DNA of 64,000 nt from Verrucomicrobium sp. (GCA_028283855.1 JAPWJX010000003.1:434001-498000); one strand, 5' to 3'; counted from the first letter of the stretch, positions 39,354 through 48,206 are shown. Program-made: numbers and translations. The notes: a model not told the origin generated them from the sequence alone.

Positions 39354-40409
39354 TCAGTCGGCGGTGGGCACCGGCGCGCCCTGGTCGGGATAGAGGTTGC
39401 GGTAGGCGATGGCCTGCAGGGCGACGATGGCGGCCGCGCCCAGGATGTCCTGGACGGTGGCGCCCCGGGAGACTTCCGCCGCGGGCTTGTCCAGGCCCAG
39501 GAGGATCTGGCCGTAGGCGTCGGCGCGGGCCAGCCGCTCGACGAGCTTGGCGGCGATGTTGCCGCTGGCCAGGTCCGGGAAGACCAGGACGTTGGCCCGG
39601 CCCGCCACGGCGCCGTCCAGCCCCTTGACGCGGGCGACCTCCGGGACCAGGGCGGCGTCCGCCTGCAGCTCCCCGTCGATCTCGAAGCCCAGGCCCGCCG
39701 TGGCCGACCGCTCCCGCGCCAGCGCGGCGGCGGCGACGACCTTCTCCGCCTCCTCCGTCTGGGCGCTGCCCTTGGTGGAGTAGGAGAGGAAGGCGATGCG
39801 CGGCGGCCGGCCGGTGAGCTGCCGCATGAGGCGGCCGGACTCGATGGCGATGAGGGCCAGCTGCTCCACGCTGGGGCGCGGGATCACCGCGCAGTCGGCG
39901 AAGCAGAAGAGGCCCTCCTCCCCGTACGTCGAGTTGGGGACGTGCAGGAGCATGGCGCCGAAGATCGACTTGGTCCCCGGCAGGGGGCGGATGATCTGGA
40001 AGAGGGGCCGCAGGAGGCTGCCGGAAGCGGTGGTCAACCCGCCGACGAGGCCGTCCGCCTGCCCGTGGCCGATCATGAGGGAGGCGAAGTAGTTCGGGTT
40101 GGTGACGATGCGCATGGCCTCCGCCTGGGCCATCGACTTGTAGCGGGGCAGCGCGGTGAGGGATTTGAGGAAGAGGGGGATGTCCTCCGCCTCCCGCGGA
40201 TCGATCAGGTGGATGCGGTGGAGGGAGACGCCGTGGGCCTCCGCCTGGCGGGCGATCTCCGCCTTTTCCCCCAATAGGATGGCGACGCCCAGCTTCCTGG
40301 CGACATACTCCGCCGCCGCCTGGAGGACCCGCGGCTCGTGGCCGTCGGGGAAGACGATGCGCTTCGGGTGGCGCTCCACCTTGCCAAAGACCGATTCAAG
40401 GAGCTTCAT
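39354..40409 (-). CDS. pta: phosphate acetyltransferase, catalytic domain
   Basis: This 351-residue PTA_PTB-family enzyme interconverts acetyl-CoA and acetyl phosphate. Characteristic segments are RIVFPDGHEPRVLQAAAEYV, ADGLVGGLTTASGSLLRPLF, RIAFLSYSTKGSAQTEEAEK and VLVFPDLASGNIAAKLVERL. It matches the catalytic C-terminal domain of Pta; the P-loop/DRTGG part is in the abutting downstream gene. No acetate kinase gene is in the window. The ATG at 40407-40409 starts the canonical MKLLESVFGK. It is divergent from glnA across 125 bases that contain the glnA sigma-54 promoter. Confidence 0.92.
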   Translation of the reverse strand: MKLLESVFGKVERHPKRIVFPDGHEPRVLQAAAEYVARKLGVAILLGEKAEIARQAEAHGVSLHRIHLIDPREAEDIPLFLKSLTALPRYKSMAQAEAMRIVTNPNYFASLMIGHGQADGLVGGLTTASGSLLRPLFQIIRPLPGTKSIFGAMLLHVPNSTYGEEGLFCFADCAVIPRPSVEQLALIAIESGRLMRQLTGRPPRIAFLSYSTKGSAQTEEAEKVVAAAALARERSATAGLGFEIDGELQADAALVPEVARVKGLDGAVAGRANVLVFPDLASGNIAAKLVERLARADAYGQILLGLDKPAAEVSRGATVQDILGAAAIVALQAIAYRNLYPDQGAPVPTAD

Positions 40410-40481
40410 TTCCCGGGCGGAGTCTAAAGGTTATTTCGGCGGGTGTCATCTTCCGGGGAGCCGTTTTTCAGGTGGATTTGC

Positions 40482-40495
40482 GGCACGTGAATTGC
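40482..40495 (+). promoter_or_regulatory. sigma-54 promoter of glnA
   Basis: GGCAC (40482-40486), five bases, TTGC (40492-40495): the GG and GC dinucleotides are exactly ten bases apart, as required for the -24/-12 sigma-54 promoter. Transcription would start near 40507, about 28 bases before the glnA ATG. Such promoters need an enhancer-binding activator (NtrC type), whose sites should lie upstream, within pta or the gap. Confidence 0.75.
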
Positions 40496-40534
40496 TTGCA
40501 TGGGCGCTTTCGCTAACCCAACCAACGGAGAAAT

Positions 40535-41965
40535 ATGGCCAAATTCAAGCGGTGTACGTCGGGCAAGGAAGTCCTTGCCTACATTAAGGAAAACAACATC
40601 AAGCTGGTGGACTTCAAGTTCGCCGACCTCCTGGGCACCTGGCAGCACTTCACCACCACCCTGGACGAGGTGAGCGAGGAAATGTTCACCGAAGGCCTGG
40701 GCTTCGACGGCTCCTCCATCCGCGGCTGGCGCGGCATCGAGGCCTCCGACATGCTGGTCGTCCCCGATCCGGCCACCGCCTTCGTCGACCCCTTCAACAC
40801 GGAGCCGGTTCTCTCCCTGACCTGCACCGTCTACGACCCCATCTCCAAGCAGACTTACAACCGCGACCCGCGCGCCATCGCCATCCGCGCCGAGAAATAT
40901 CTGAAGGATACCGGCATCGGCGACACCGCCTACTTCGGCCCGGAGGCCGAGTTCTTCGTCTTTGACGACGCCCGCTTCGACTCCAAGCCGAACGCCGCCT
41001 TTTACTCTCTGGACTCCATCGAGGCCGTCTGGAACAGCGGCCGCGACGAAATGCCGAACCTGGCCGCCAAGATCCCCTACAAGGGCGGCTACCTCCCCGT
41101 CCCCCCCGCCGACACGCAGCAGGACCTCCGCAACGAGATGTGCCTGGTCATGGAAGCCCTGGGCATCCGCCTGGAGCGCCACCACCACGAGGTGGCCACC
41201 GCCGGCCAGGCGGAGATCGACATCCGCTTCGACACCCTGCTCCGCACGGGCGACGCGATGATGATCTACAAGTACGTCGTCAAGAACGTGGCCCGCAAGT
41301 ACGGCAAGACCGCCACCTTCATGCCGAAGCCCCTCTTCGGCGACAACGGCTCGGGCATGCACACCCACCAGTCCATCTGGAAGGACGGCAAGCCCCTCTT
41401 CGCCGGCGACGGCTACGCGGGCCTGAGCCAGACGGCCCTCTACTACATCGGCGGCATCATCAAGCACGCCAAGGCGCTGACCGCCATCACCAACCCGACG
41501 ACCAACAGCTTCAAGCGCCTGGTCCCGGGCTACGAGGCGCCGGTCAACTTCTGCTACTCGGCGCGCAACCGCTCCGCCGCGATCCGCATCCCGACCTATT
41601 CCGACAACCCGAAGGCCAAGCGCATCGAGTTCCGCACCCCGGACCCGGCGGCCAACATCTATCTGGCCTGCGCCGCCCAGCTCATGGCGGGCCTTGACGG
41701 CATCCAGAACAAAATCGACCCCGGCGCGGCTCTGGACAAGAACCTCTACGAGATGAGCCACGAGGAGCTGAAGAAGGTGCCCAGCGCGCCCGATTCCCTC
41801 ATCGGCGCCGTCCACGCGCTGGAAGAGGACCACGCCTTCCTGCTGAAGGGCGACGTCTTCACCACCGACGTGATCGAGACGTTGCTCGACCTGCGCCGGA
41901 AGGACTACGACACCCTGCGCCTGCGGCCGCACCCGATCGAGTTCTCCATGTACTACGACGTCTAA
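40535..41965 (+). CDS. glnA: glutamine synthetase type I
   Basis: This 476-residue enzyme makes glutamine from glutamate, ammonia and ATP. It shows [34 protein letters not shown], the ATP-binding [20 protein letters not shown] and the glutamate loop [20 protein letters not shown]. The adenylylation-site Tyr is present (KNLYEM, Tyr405), so control by GlnE is possible. The GSI-beta type and a dodecamer are expected. GGAG sits 4 bases before the ATG. A sigma-54 promoter lies upstream and a strong terminator downstream, so it is probably transcribed alone under nitrogen control. Confidence 0.97.
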   Translation: MAKFKRCTSGKEVLAYIKENNIKLVDFKFADLLGTWQHFTTTLDEVSEEMFTEGLGFDGSSIRGWRGIEASDMLVVPDPATAFVDPFNTEPVLSLTCTVYDPISKQTYNRDPRAIAIRAEKYLKDTGIGDTAYFGPEAEFFVFDDARFDSKPNAAFYSLDSIEAVWNSGRDEMPNLAAKIPYKGGYLPVPPADTQQDLRNEMCLVMEALGIRLERHHHEVATAGQAEIDIRFDTLLRTGDAMMIYKYVVKNVARKYGKTATFMPKPLFGDNGSGMHTHQSIWKDGKPLFAGDGYAGLSQTALYYIGGIIKHAKALTAITNPTTNSFKRLVPGYEAPVNFCYSARNRSAAIRIPTYSDNPKAKRIEFRTPDPAANIYLACAAQLMAGLDGIQNKIDPGAALDKNLYEMSHEELKKVPSAPDSLIGAVHALEEDHAFLLKGDVFTTDVIETLLDLRRKDYDTLRLRPHPIEFSMYYDV

Positions 41966-41982
41966 GACGTCGCGGTTGCGAA

Positions 41983-42016
41983 AAAAAAGGCGCGCGGGAA
42001 ACCGCGCGCCTTTTTT
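41983..42016 (+). terminator. bidirectional terminator after glnA
   Basis: AAAAAA plus GGCGCGCGG, loop GAAA, CCGCGCGCC plus TTTTTT. This is a 15-base stem with T tracts on both strands. It ends glnA (plus) and the convergent minus-strand gene that finishes at 42034. Confidence 0.9.
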
Positions 42017-42033
42017 ATTGCCGCGGCGGGGCC

Positions 42034-42381
42034 CTACGGCCGCTTCTCGTACGCGGAGTAGGGGAAGAGGTAGTTCTTCCCGTCCCGCACCTGGACGGAG
42101 CCGGTGACCACGACCGGCGTGTCGATGCCCGCCCGGAAGTAGTCGTGCGGATGGAAGGAGGCGGGCAGGTAATAGATTTTGTCCGGCGCGTGGTCCTGCG
42201 GGACCTTCAGGACGCTGACCTCCCCGGATTGGTGCTCTCCGCCGACCCAATAGGTGCGGGTGCCCAGGCCCTCCAAAGTCACCGTCCGGCGCGCCGTCTG
42301 AACGACGGGGAATTCCGCCTTCGCCGCCCGGGCGGCTGGAAGGAAGGCCAGCAAGAGGCCCAGGACAAGGAGGCGCCTCAT
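42034..42381 (-). CDS. small exported protein of unknown function
   Basis: A signal peptide (MRRLLVLGLLLAFLPAARAA, cleavage likely after the Ala-rich end) precedes about 95 residues rich in beta-forming segments (TVTLEGLGTRTYWVGGEHQS, TPVVVTGSVQVRDGKNYLFP). VVTGSVQVRDGKNYLFPYSA resembles the end of small OB-fold periplasmic domains, but no family is certain. Its start overlaps the stop of the TPM-domain gene by 4 bases. It is therefore the last gene of the lemA-TPM-TPM operon and ends at a bidirectional terminator. Confidence 0.7.
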   Translation of the reverse strand: MRRLLVLGLLLAFLPAARAAKAEFPVVQTARRTVTLEGLGTRTYWVGGEHQSGEVSVLKVPQDHAPDKIYYLPASFHPHDYFRAGIDTPVVVTGSVQVRDGKNYLFPYSAYEKRP

Positions 42382-42782
42382 TGCGGGAAATGAGCCTTGA
42401 GGACCTCGCCCGCCTTGCCGATGGCGGCGACGAGGCCGCCGGTGAAATCCCCCTCCCGGAAGCGGGCGGCGGCCGCCGCGCCGATCGCCTCCCAGGCCGC
42501 CGTGCCCGCCTGGGCGTGGACGGCCTCATCCCCCAGGACGGCGTACGTGCGGGAGCGCGGCGCGACGAAGAGGAGGACGGCGTTGCGCTGGGCGTGGTGG
42601 AAGAGGCCGAAGCGCAGGAAGTGCCGCCGCGCGGCTTCCAGGGCGTCGGGCTCCGGCCGGGGGCTGACGTAGACGCGGACATGGCCGGTGGTGCCGGCTT
42701 CCGCCGCGGCCAGGGCGGCCAGGACCGCCGCATGGTCGATCTTTGCCAGGAATTTCCGGTGGCGGGAAAAGAGGGGCTTCAT
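42378..42782 (-). CDS. TPM-domain protein, short form without signal peptide
   Basis: The 134-residue protein has the TPM (TLP18.3/Psb32/MOLO-1) fold: AALAAAEAGTTGHVRVYVSP, RNAVLLFVAPRSRTYAVLGD and FREGDFTGGLVAAIGKAGEV. The start at 42780-42782 gives MKPLFSRHRKF; the frame is open further upstream, but that part overlaps the preceding gene. It starts 1 base after the longer TPM gene's stop and is part of the lemA operon. TPM proteins of this layout are common beside lemA. Their biochemical role is unclear, and phosphatase activity has been proposed for plant members. Confidence 0.85.
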   Translation of the reverse strand: MKPLFSRHRKFLAKIDHAAVLAALAAAEAGTTGHVRVYVSPRPEPDALEAARRHFLRFGLFHHAQRNAVLLFVAPRSRTYAVLGDEAVHAQAGTAAWEAIGAAAAARFREGDFTGGLVAAIGKAGEVLKAHFPQ

Positions 42783-42783
42783 T

Positions 42784-43539
42784 TTACCAGCTCCCCCCCG
42801 CGCCGCCGCCGCCGAAGCGGCCGCCGCCCCCGCTAAAGCCGTCTCCGTCGTCTCCCCGCCCCCAGCGTCCCAGCGTGTAGCCGGTGCCAAAGCCGGTGCC
42901 GAAGCCGCCCGCGCTGTAGTAGGCCCCGCCGCCCCGGCGGCGGATGAAGAAAGCCAGGATCAGCAGGGCGACCAAGATCCAAAAAGCCAGGGAGGAGCCC
43001 TGGTCGGCCTGGGCCTGGGCGGCGGTTTCCCCCGTCCCCTTGTATTCGCCGCGGCTGGCGGCGATCAGGGCCAGGACGCCCGCGCGGACCCCGCCGTCGC
43101 GGTCGTTCGCCCGCAGGCGGGGACGCATTTCCGTGTCGATGATGCGGTTGCATAGCACGTCGGTCACGGCCCCCTCCAAACCGTAGCCGACTTCGATGCG
43201 GATGCGGTGCTCGGCGACGAAGAGGAAAAGGATGAGGCCGTTGTCCTTCCCCTGCTGCCCCACCTTCCATTTTTGCGCGAGGCGGTCGGCGTATTCGTCC
43301 GCCGTTTCCTGGCCGGGCACGCGCGGATAAATGACGACGAGGATTTGGTTGGAGGTGGCTTTCTCGTTCTGCTGAAGGAGGGCCTCGATCTCCGCGCGGG
43401 CGGCGGGGCTAAGAAAGCCGACCGTGTCCGTGCAGTAGTTCTTCGGCGCGGGCGGAAGGCCGTCCGCGCCTGCCGCCGCGGCGGGCAGGCCGCCCAGGAG
43501 AAGCGGCAGAAGCAGGGCCAGGACGGAGAGAAGGCGCAT
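42784..43539 (-). CDS. TPM-domain membrane protein (YgcG-like)
   Basis: The 251-residue protein has a signal peptide (MRLLSVLALLLPLLLGGLPA) and a periplasmic TPM domain (about 35-155: NYCTDTVGFLSPAARAEIEA, KDNGLILFLFVAEHRIRIEV, GYGLEGAVTDVLCNRIID). A transmembrane helix follows (about 184-200), then a Gly-rich tail ending GGGGRFGGGGAGGSW. This is the standard YgcG plan. It lies between lemA (14-base gap) and the short TPM gene (1-base gap). The operon lemA-TPM-TPM is widespread and envelope-associated; its function is not settled. Confidence 0.9.
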   Translation of the reverse strand: MRLLSVLALLLPLLLGGLPAAAAGADGLPPAPKNYCTDTVGFLSPAARAEIEALLQQNEKATSNQILVVIYPRVPGQETADEYADRLAQKWKVGQQGKDNGLILFLFVAEHRIRIEVGYGLEGAVTDVLCNRIIDTEMRPRLRANDRDGGVRAGVLALIAASRGEYKGTGETAAQAQADQGSSLAFWILVALLILAFFIRRRGGGAYYSAGGFGTGFGTGYTLGRWGRGDDGDGFSGGGGRFGGGGAGGSW

Positions 43540-43553
43540 TGCGCGGGGCCGCG

Positions 43554-44213
43554 TTAGCGGGGGGCCGATCCGGGGCCGGTGACGGTGGTGTGGTGCGCGC
43601 CGCCGTCAAAGTTGAACCGGACGGAGGGGGGCCGTTCCGCGCCGGGCTCGGCGGTGAAGTAGGGCTTTTGCTGGAAGCCGAGCAGCCCGGCGTAGAGGAC
43701 GGCGGGGAAGGTCCGCAGGGAGGTGTTGTAGGCCTGGGCCGCTTCGTTGAAGCGGCGGCGTTCCACGGCGATGCGGTTTTCCGTTCCCTCCAGCTGGACC
43801 TGGAGGTCGCGGAAGCCGTCGGTGGCGCGCAGCTCCGGGTAGCGCTCCGCGACGACGAGGAGGCGGGAAAGGGTGGCGCCCAGGCGGCCCTGCGCGTTGC
43901 GGAAGGCGTCGATCTGGGCCTGGTTCTCCGGGCCGCTCGGCGGCAGGGTGACCTGGCCGACGCGCGCGCGGGCGTCGGTCACCGCGGTGAGGGTCGACTT
44001 CTCGAAATCGGCGGCGCCCTGAACGGTGGAAACGAGGTTCGGCACCAGGTCGGCCCGGCGCTGGTAGACGTTTTCCACCTGCGCCCACTGGGCCTCGACG
44101 GCCTGCTGCTTGCGGACCAGGCCGTTGTACCCCAGGACGAGGCCGCCGCCGGCGGCGATGAGGAGGAAAAGGAGGAGGCCGAGAAAAGCGAGCCCGAGGG
44201 ACTTGGCGTTCAT
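43554..44213 (-). CDS. lemA: LemA family protein
   Basis: The 219-residue protein has a single N-terminal transmembrane segment (LGLAFLGLLLFLLIAAGGGL). The LemA core follows: YNGLVRKQQAVEAQWAQVEN, VYQRRADLVPNLVSTVQGAA and ENRIAVERRRFNEAAQAYNT, ending near LGFQQKPYF. All are signature segments of the family. It is likely an inner-membrane protein with a helical periplasmic domain. It is first in an operon with two TPM-domain genes and a small exported protein. The family function is unknown. Confidence 0.93.
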   Translation of the reverse strand: MNAKSLGLAFLGLLLFLLIAAGGGLVLGYNGLVRKQQAVEAQWAQVENVYQRRADLVPNLVSTVQGAADFEKSTLTAVTDARARVGQVTLPPSGPENQAQIDAFRNAQGRLGATLSRLLVVAERYPELRATDGFRDLQVQLEGTENRIAVERRRFNEAAQAYNTSLRTFPAVLYAGLLGFQQKPYFTAEPGAERPPSVRFNFDGGAHHTTVTGPGSAPR

Positions 44214-44265
44214 GGGGAGAAAAATAAGCCCTGGCGGCGATTACACAAGACCGCGCGCGTACGGA

Positions 44266-46644
44266 TTAGACGGCCAGGGGCAGGGCGTCGTCCCCCTCCT
44301 GGGCGATTTTCCGCAGGGAAGGGTAGGAGCGGACGACTTGGTCGTAGATGTCGTCCTTGGCTTTCGGCAGGCGCAGGGTGACGACGCCGGCGAAGCGGAC
44401 GGGCCGCTTTTCCCCGTTGCGCGCGGTGGCTTGGAGGAGGAGGAAGGGCTCGTGCAGCCCGGCGGCCTGCATGGAGACGCCCGCCCGCAGGACGGTGTCC
44501 CATTTGAGGTCGCCCGCGCGGAGGCCTTCCGGGGGGCGGTGGAGGTTGGCGGCGCGGGAAACGGGCAGCTCGGAGCGGGTCCACCCTTCCTGCTCCAGCT
44601 GCGCGGCGGCGGAGGCTTCCAGGACGATGTTGAGCCGCCGCGGCGCGGGCCGGGGCTTGAGCCCGGCGGGAGGGGTGAAGGTGAAGACGCGGCTGTCCGG
44701 ATAGAAGGTGGCGGCCACGGCGGCGCGGGTGTATTCGAGGGAGGAGAGGGGGTCGACCGGGGCCAGGACGGCCAGCGTCCAGGAAATTTCCGCCGGGCCG
44801 CTGGCGACGGCGGCGGGTAATGGCAGGGGGAAGCGGGCCACGCTCTTCGGCGGCACGGCGTGGTCCAGGAGGATGGAGACGGTCTTCGGCGGGCAGCCGA
44901 GCATGGCGTCGGCGTCCTCCGGGCAGTAGCCGTGGCCCAGCGCGTAGTCGAACGCGCCGCGCTGCCCGTGCGGCGGGTGGCTGTGGTGGATCATGAGCGC
45001 GCGGACGAGGAGCGGGGAGAGGCCGGGGGAGCGGGCCAGGAGTTCCCCGCAGCGCCGGGCGACCAGCGGCGCGGCGTAGCTGGTGCCGTGGTCCAGGACG
45101 CGGTGGCCGGACCGCGCGGAGACGAGGTGGAAGGGGGTCCGCTCGCACCCGCCGAAGGCGGCCAGGTCGGGCTTTTCCTTGGCCCCTTCCCGGCCCGGCC
45201 CGCGGCAGGAGTAGGAGACGGCGTAGCGCTCCCCGCCGTAATGGCTGAAGGCGCCGACGGAGAGGCTGTTGACGGAGTCGGCGGGGGCCTGGATGCGGCC
45301 GCTTTCGGAGAGGGCGCCGTCGTTGCCCACGGCGACGATGGGCAGGACGTCGTGCTCGTAGGCCAGGCGGTCGAGCACGGTGGTGAAGCGGGAGAGGTTG
45401 TCGTCGGAGATCGGGCCGCGCGGGCCGAAGCTCAGGTTGAGGAGCTTGACCCGCTCCAGCTTCGGCACGACGCGCTCCAGGGTGTCGATCGCCTCGTAAA
45501 GATCGAAGTCGGTCGGGTTGGAGAGGGGGAAGACGCGGAAGCCGAGGAGGGAGACGGGCGGCGGCGGCAGGGCCGCCTCGGCGGCGTGGGGGTTGAGCGG
45601 CCCGTGGAGAAGCGCCCCGGCCACGGCGGTGCCGTGGGCGACGCAGTCCGGGTGGGGCGGCACGGGCGTTCCCTCCTCCTCCATCCGGGCGTGGCCGGCC
45701 AGGAGGGGCAGCTCCGGGTCGAAGCCGCCGTCGAAGACCGCCACGGTGACGGCGGCGCGCGGCGTGCGGGCGGGCGGCGGCTGGGGCGCGGCCAGCATGG
45801 GCGCGCCGCGCAGCATGGGAAAGGGAAGCCCCAGGGTCATCGGGCGGGCGGTGCGCAGGGGATTGTAGCCGCCCAGCGTGGCGAGGGCGGCGCGGCCCTG
45901 GGGCAGGCTGACGAACGTGGGCCCGCCCGGATAGGGCCGGAAGCGCGCGCGCCCCGGATCCGGGAAGAGGCCCGCGTCCGCCAGGCGGGCGAAGAGGTGT
46001 TCCCGCTGCGCTTCCAGCGGCAGGGGCGAAGGATGGAGGACCAGCTCGATCCGGGGGGGGCGGCCCTCTTCCTCCTCGGCGGCCAGGGCGGCGGGCTCGA
46101 CGCGTTCCTGCGGGGAAAGGAGGTCGATCCGCTCGATGCGCTGGAGATCGTGCCGGACGGCTTGGGAGAGCGCGCTCTCCGCCCGGTCCAGGACGGCCAG
46201 CAATTCCTCGACGAAGGGGTCGGGCGCGACGGCCAGAAAGACGAGCCGGGCGGGGGCCTCCGTCCGGCCCTGCTCCAGCTCCCGCCGCACTTCCGCGCTG
46301 GGGATGACGGCGGCCAGCGGGGCGCGCCAGGCCCGCGCGCCGACCTTGGCCGCCGCGGGCAGCAGGCGCAGGAGCGGGTCGGGCTCGAAGGCGGCGGAGA
46401 GAAAATCCGGGTGGAGACGGAGGGCCAGGACGAGCCGGCCGGGCGGCGCCTCCAGCGGCGGGATGGCGCGCAGCGTTTCCCGCAGGCCGGAGAGGCCGGA
46501 AATGAGCCGGTGGCGGGCCTCCGCGTAGGAGTGGGGCGGAGGTTTGGGGAAGCCGCGACCCCGCTTGGCCGCCGCTTCGATGAGGCTTTCTCCGCGCCCC
46601 AGGGCGGAGCGGTCCTGGTGGGTCCGGAAAAGATCCTCCTCCAT
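44266..46644 (-). CDS. subtilisin-like serine protease (S8), large N-terminal domain
   Basis: This 792-residue protein has the S8 triad Asp305 (VAVFDGGFDPELP), His337 (CVAHGTAVAGALLHGPL) and Ser522 (HGTSYAAPLVARR), with an Asn oxyanion residue near VAVGNDGALS. About 290 residues precede the catalytic domain and 220 follow. There is no signal peptide, which suggests a cytoplasmic enzyme. This layout resembles the S8 group found with AAA ATPases in bacterial defence-like loci, but no ATPase gene is adjacent here. It begins 18 bases after hldD on the same strand. Substrate unknown. Confidence 0.83.
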   Translation of the reverse strand: MEEDLFRTHQDRSALGRGESLIEAAAKRGRGFPKPPPHSYAEARHRLISGLSGLRETLRAIPPLEAPPGRLVLALRLHPDFLSAAFEPDPLLRLLPAAAKVGARAWRAPLAAVIPSAEVRRELEQGRTEAPARLVFLAVAPDPFVEELLAVLDRAESALSQAVRHDLQRIERIDLLSPQERVEPAALAAEEEEGRPPRIELVLHPSPLPLEAQREHLFARLADAGLFPDPGRARFRPYPGGPTFVSLPQGRAALATLGGYNPLRTARPMTLGLPFPMLRGAPMLAAPQPPPARTPRAAVTVAVFDGGFDPELPLLAGHARMEEEGTPVPPHPDCVAHGTAVAGALLHGPLNPHAAEAALPPPPVSLLGFRVFPLSNPTDFDLYEAIDTLERVVPKLERVKLLNLSFGPRGPISDDNLSRFTTVLDRLAYEHDVLPIVAVGNDGALSESGRIQAPADSVNSLSVGAFSHYGGERYAVSYSCRGPGREGAKEKPDLAAFGGCERTPFHLVSARSGHRVLDHGTSYAAPLVARRCGELLARSPGLSPLLVRALMIHHSHPPHGQRGAFDYALGHGYCPEDADAMLGCPPKTVSILLDHAVPPKSVARFPLPLPAAVASGPAEISWTLAVLAPVDPLSSLEYTRAAVAATFYPDSRVFTFTPPAGLKPRPAPRRLNIVLEASAAAQLEQEGWTRSELPVSRAANLHRPPEGLRAGDLKWDTVLRAGVSMQAAGLHEPFLLLQATARNGEKRPVRFAGVVTLRLPKAKDDIYDQVVRSYPSLRKIAQEGDDALPLAV

Positions 46645-46662
46645 CCGGTCCGAGCCTGCGGG

Positions 46663-47637
46663 CTATTGGGAATCCAGGGCTAGGTGGCTTTGCACGTAGT
46701 CGCGGACGCCTTCCTCCAGGCTGGAGAAGGGATGAAGATACCCGGCGCGGCGCAGCTTCCCCATGTCGGCCTCTGTGAAATATTGGTATTTTTCCCGCAG
46801 GATCTCCGGCATCTCGACGAAGCGGATGTCGGCCGGCCGGTTCATGGCGGCGAAGAGGGCGTTGGCCAGGTCGACCCACGTCCGCGCCTGGCCGGTGCCG
46901 CAGTTGAAAAGGCCGCCCGCCCGCGAGTCGAGGGCGAAGTGGAGGGTCACCGCCACGGCGTCCCGCACGTGGATGAAGTCCCGCTTCTGCGCGCCGTCCT
47001 GGTATTCGGGCCGGTAGGACTTGAACAGCTCCAGGTAGCCGCGCTCCCGGACCTGGTGGTAGGCCTTCTGCACCAGGGAGCGCATGGAGCCCTTGTGGTC
47101 CTCGAAGGGGCCGTAGACGTTGAAATACTTGAGCCCCACGATGCGGTCGAAGAGGCCGTGGCGGCGCGCCCAGAGGTCGAAGAGGTGCTTGGAGTAGCCG
47201 TACATGTTCAGCGGGCGCAGGCTGTCGAGATCGGCCTCGCTGTCGCGGTAGCCGCGCTCCCCGTCCCCGTAGGTGGCGGCGCTGGAGGCATAGACGAAGC
47301 GGGTCCCCCGCTTCAGGCTCCACTGGCAAAGCTCCTGGGTCAGGTGGGTGTTGTTTTCCAGCAGGTAATCGGCGTCCTTTTCCGTGGTGGCGCTGCACGC
47401 GCCCAGGTGGATGAGGGCCTCCGCCTTCGGCAGCTTTCCGGCGCGGACCTGCCCCAAAAACTTCTCCGGCAGGAGGACGTCCTCGAAGCGGAGGCCGGCG
47501 AGGTTCTGCCACTTCTCCTCCTGGCCCAGGTGGTCGACCAGGATGAGGTTTTCCCGCCCGCGGGCGTTGAGGGCGGCGACGGCGTTGCGCCCGATGAATC
47601 CGGCGGCGCCGGTGACGATGATCGGCTTGTCCTTCAT
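46663..47637 (-). CDS. hldD: ADP-L-glycero-D-manno-heptose 6-epimerase
   Basis: This 324-residue short-chain dehydrogenase-fold enzyme makes the heptose of the lipopolysaccharide inner core. NADP-binding IIVTGAAGFIGRNAVAALNA, the HldD-specific HLGACSATTEKDADYLLENN, the catalytic YxxxK in MYGYSKHLFDLWARR and FNVYGPFEDHKGSM are all present. The start ATG overlaps the stop of the heptose adenylyltransferase gene by 4 bases, so the two pathway steps are coupled. It indicates an outer membrane with heptose-containing lipopolysaccharide. Confidence 0.95.
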   Translation of the reverse strand: MKDKPIIVTGAAGFIGRNAVAALNARGRENLILVDHLGQEEKWQNLAGLRFEDVLLPEKFLGQVRAGKLPKAEALIHLGACSATTEKDADYLLENNTHLTQELCQWSLKRGTRFVYASSAATYGDGERGYRDSEADLDSLRPLNMYGYSKHLFDLWARRHGLFDRIVGLKYFNVYGPFEDHKGSMRSLVQKAYHQVRERGYLELFKSYRPEYQDGAQKRDFIHVRDAVAVTLHFALDSRAGGLFNCGTGQARTWVDLANALFAAMNRPADIRFVEMPEILREKYQYFTEADMGKLRRAGYLHPFSSLEEGVRDYVQSHLALDSQ

Positions 47638-48140
47638 TTCTTTCCGTAGACCTCGACGACGCGGGCGATGGTGTTGGTGGTGGAGCGGCCCTCGACCATG
47701 TTGGCCAGGACGACCTTGCCGCCCCGCGCCTCCACGACCTCGCGCCCGCTCACGTAATGGGCCCAGTCCTTCCCCTTCACCAGCACGTGGGGGAGAATCC
47801 GGGAGATCAGCTCCTTCGGCTCCTCCTCGCCGAAGAGGACGACGGCGTCGACGGCTTGGAGGGCGCCCAGGACGTAGGCCCGGTCCCCCTCGTTATTGAT
47901 CGGGCGGTTCTCCCCCTTGTTCCGGCGGACGGAGGCGTCCGTGTTCAGGCCGACGCACAGGGCGTCCCCCTGCTCCCGGGCGAAGCCCAGGTAGGTGACG
48001 TGGCCCCGGTGAAGGATGTCGAAGCAGCCGTTGGTGAAGACCAGCTTCCGGCCCTCCTTTTCCAACCCCTCCCGGAAGGCGGCGGCCTGGGCGGGGGTCA
48101 TGATCTTGGCTTCGGGGGAGATCATAGGCAAAGGCAGCAT
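47634..48140 (-). CDS. hldE: D-glycero-beta-D-manno-heptose 1-phosphate adenylyltransferase
   Basis: This 168-residue nucleotidyltransferase corresponds to the C-terminal (RfaE2) domain of HldE; the kinase domain is not in this window. Motifs KLVFTNGCFDILHRGHVTYL and NRPINNEGDRAYVLGALQAV, then VLVKGKDW, match the cytidylyltransferase-like fold. It activates heptose 1-phosphate with ATP before the HldD epimerisation. An in-frame ATG five codons in (48123-48125) is an equally good start. It overlaps hldD by 4 bases and is divergent from the Gfo/Idh gene at 48226. Confidence 0.93.
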   Translation of the reverse strand: MLPLPMISPEAKIMTPAQAAAFREGLEKEGRKLVFTNGCFDILHRGHVTYLGFAREQGDALCVGLNTDASVRRNKGENRPINNEGDRAYVLGALQAVDAVVLFGEEEPKELISRILPHVLVKGKDWAHYVSGREVVEARGGKVVLANMVEGRSTTNTIARVVEVYGKK

Positions 48141-48178
48141 TTATATCGGGGGCGGGGCCGCCTTGGCAATAGCCCCGC

Positions 48179-48206
48179 TTGAATTGTCCCCGCGGAATAC
48201 TACTGT
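48179..48206 (+). promoter_or_regulatory. possible promoter of the second Gfo/Idh gene
   Basis: TTGAAT (48179-48184) and TACTGT (48201-48206) are 16 bases apart in the 85-base divergent gap upstream of the oxidoreductase. The match to sigma-70 consensus is modest. The start codon is about 20 bases downstream. Confidence 0.35.
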
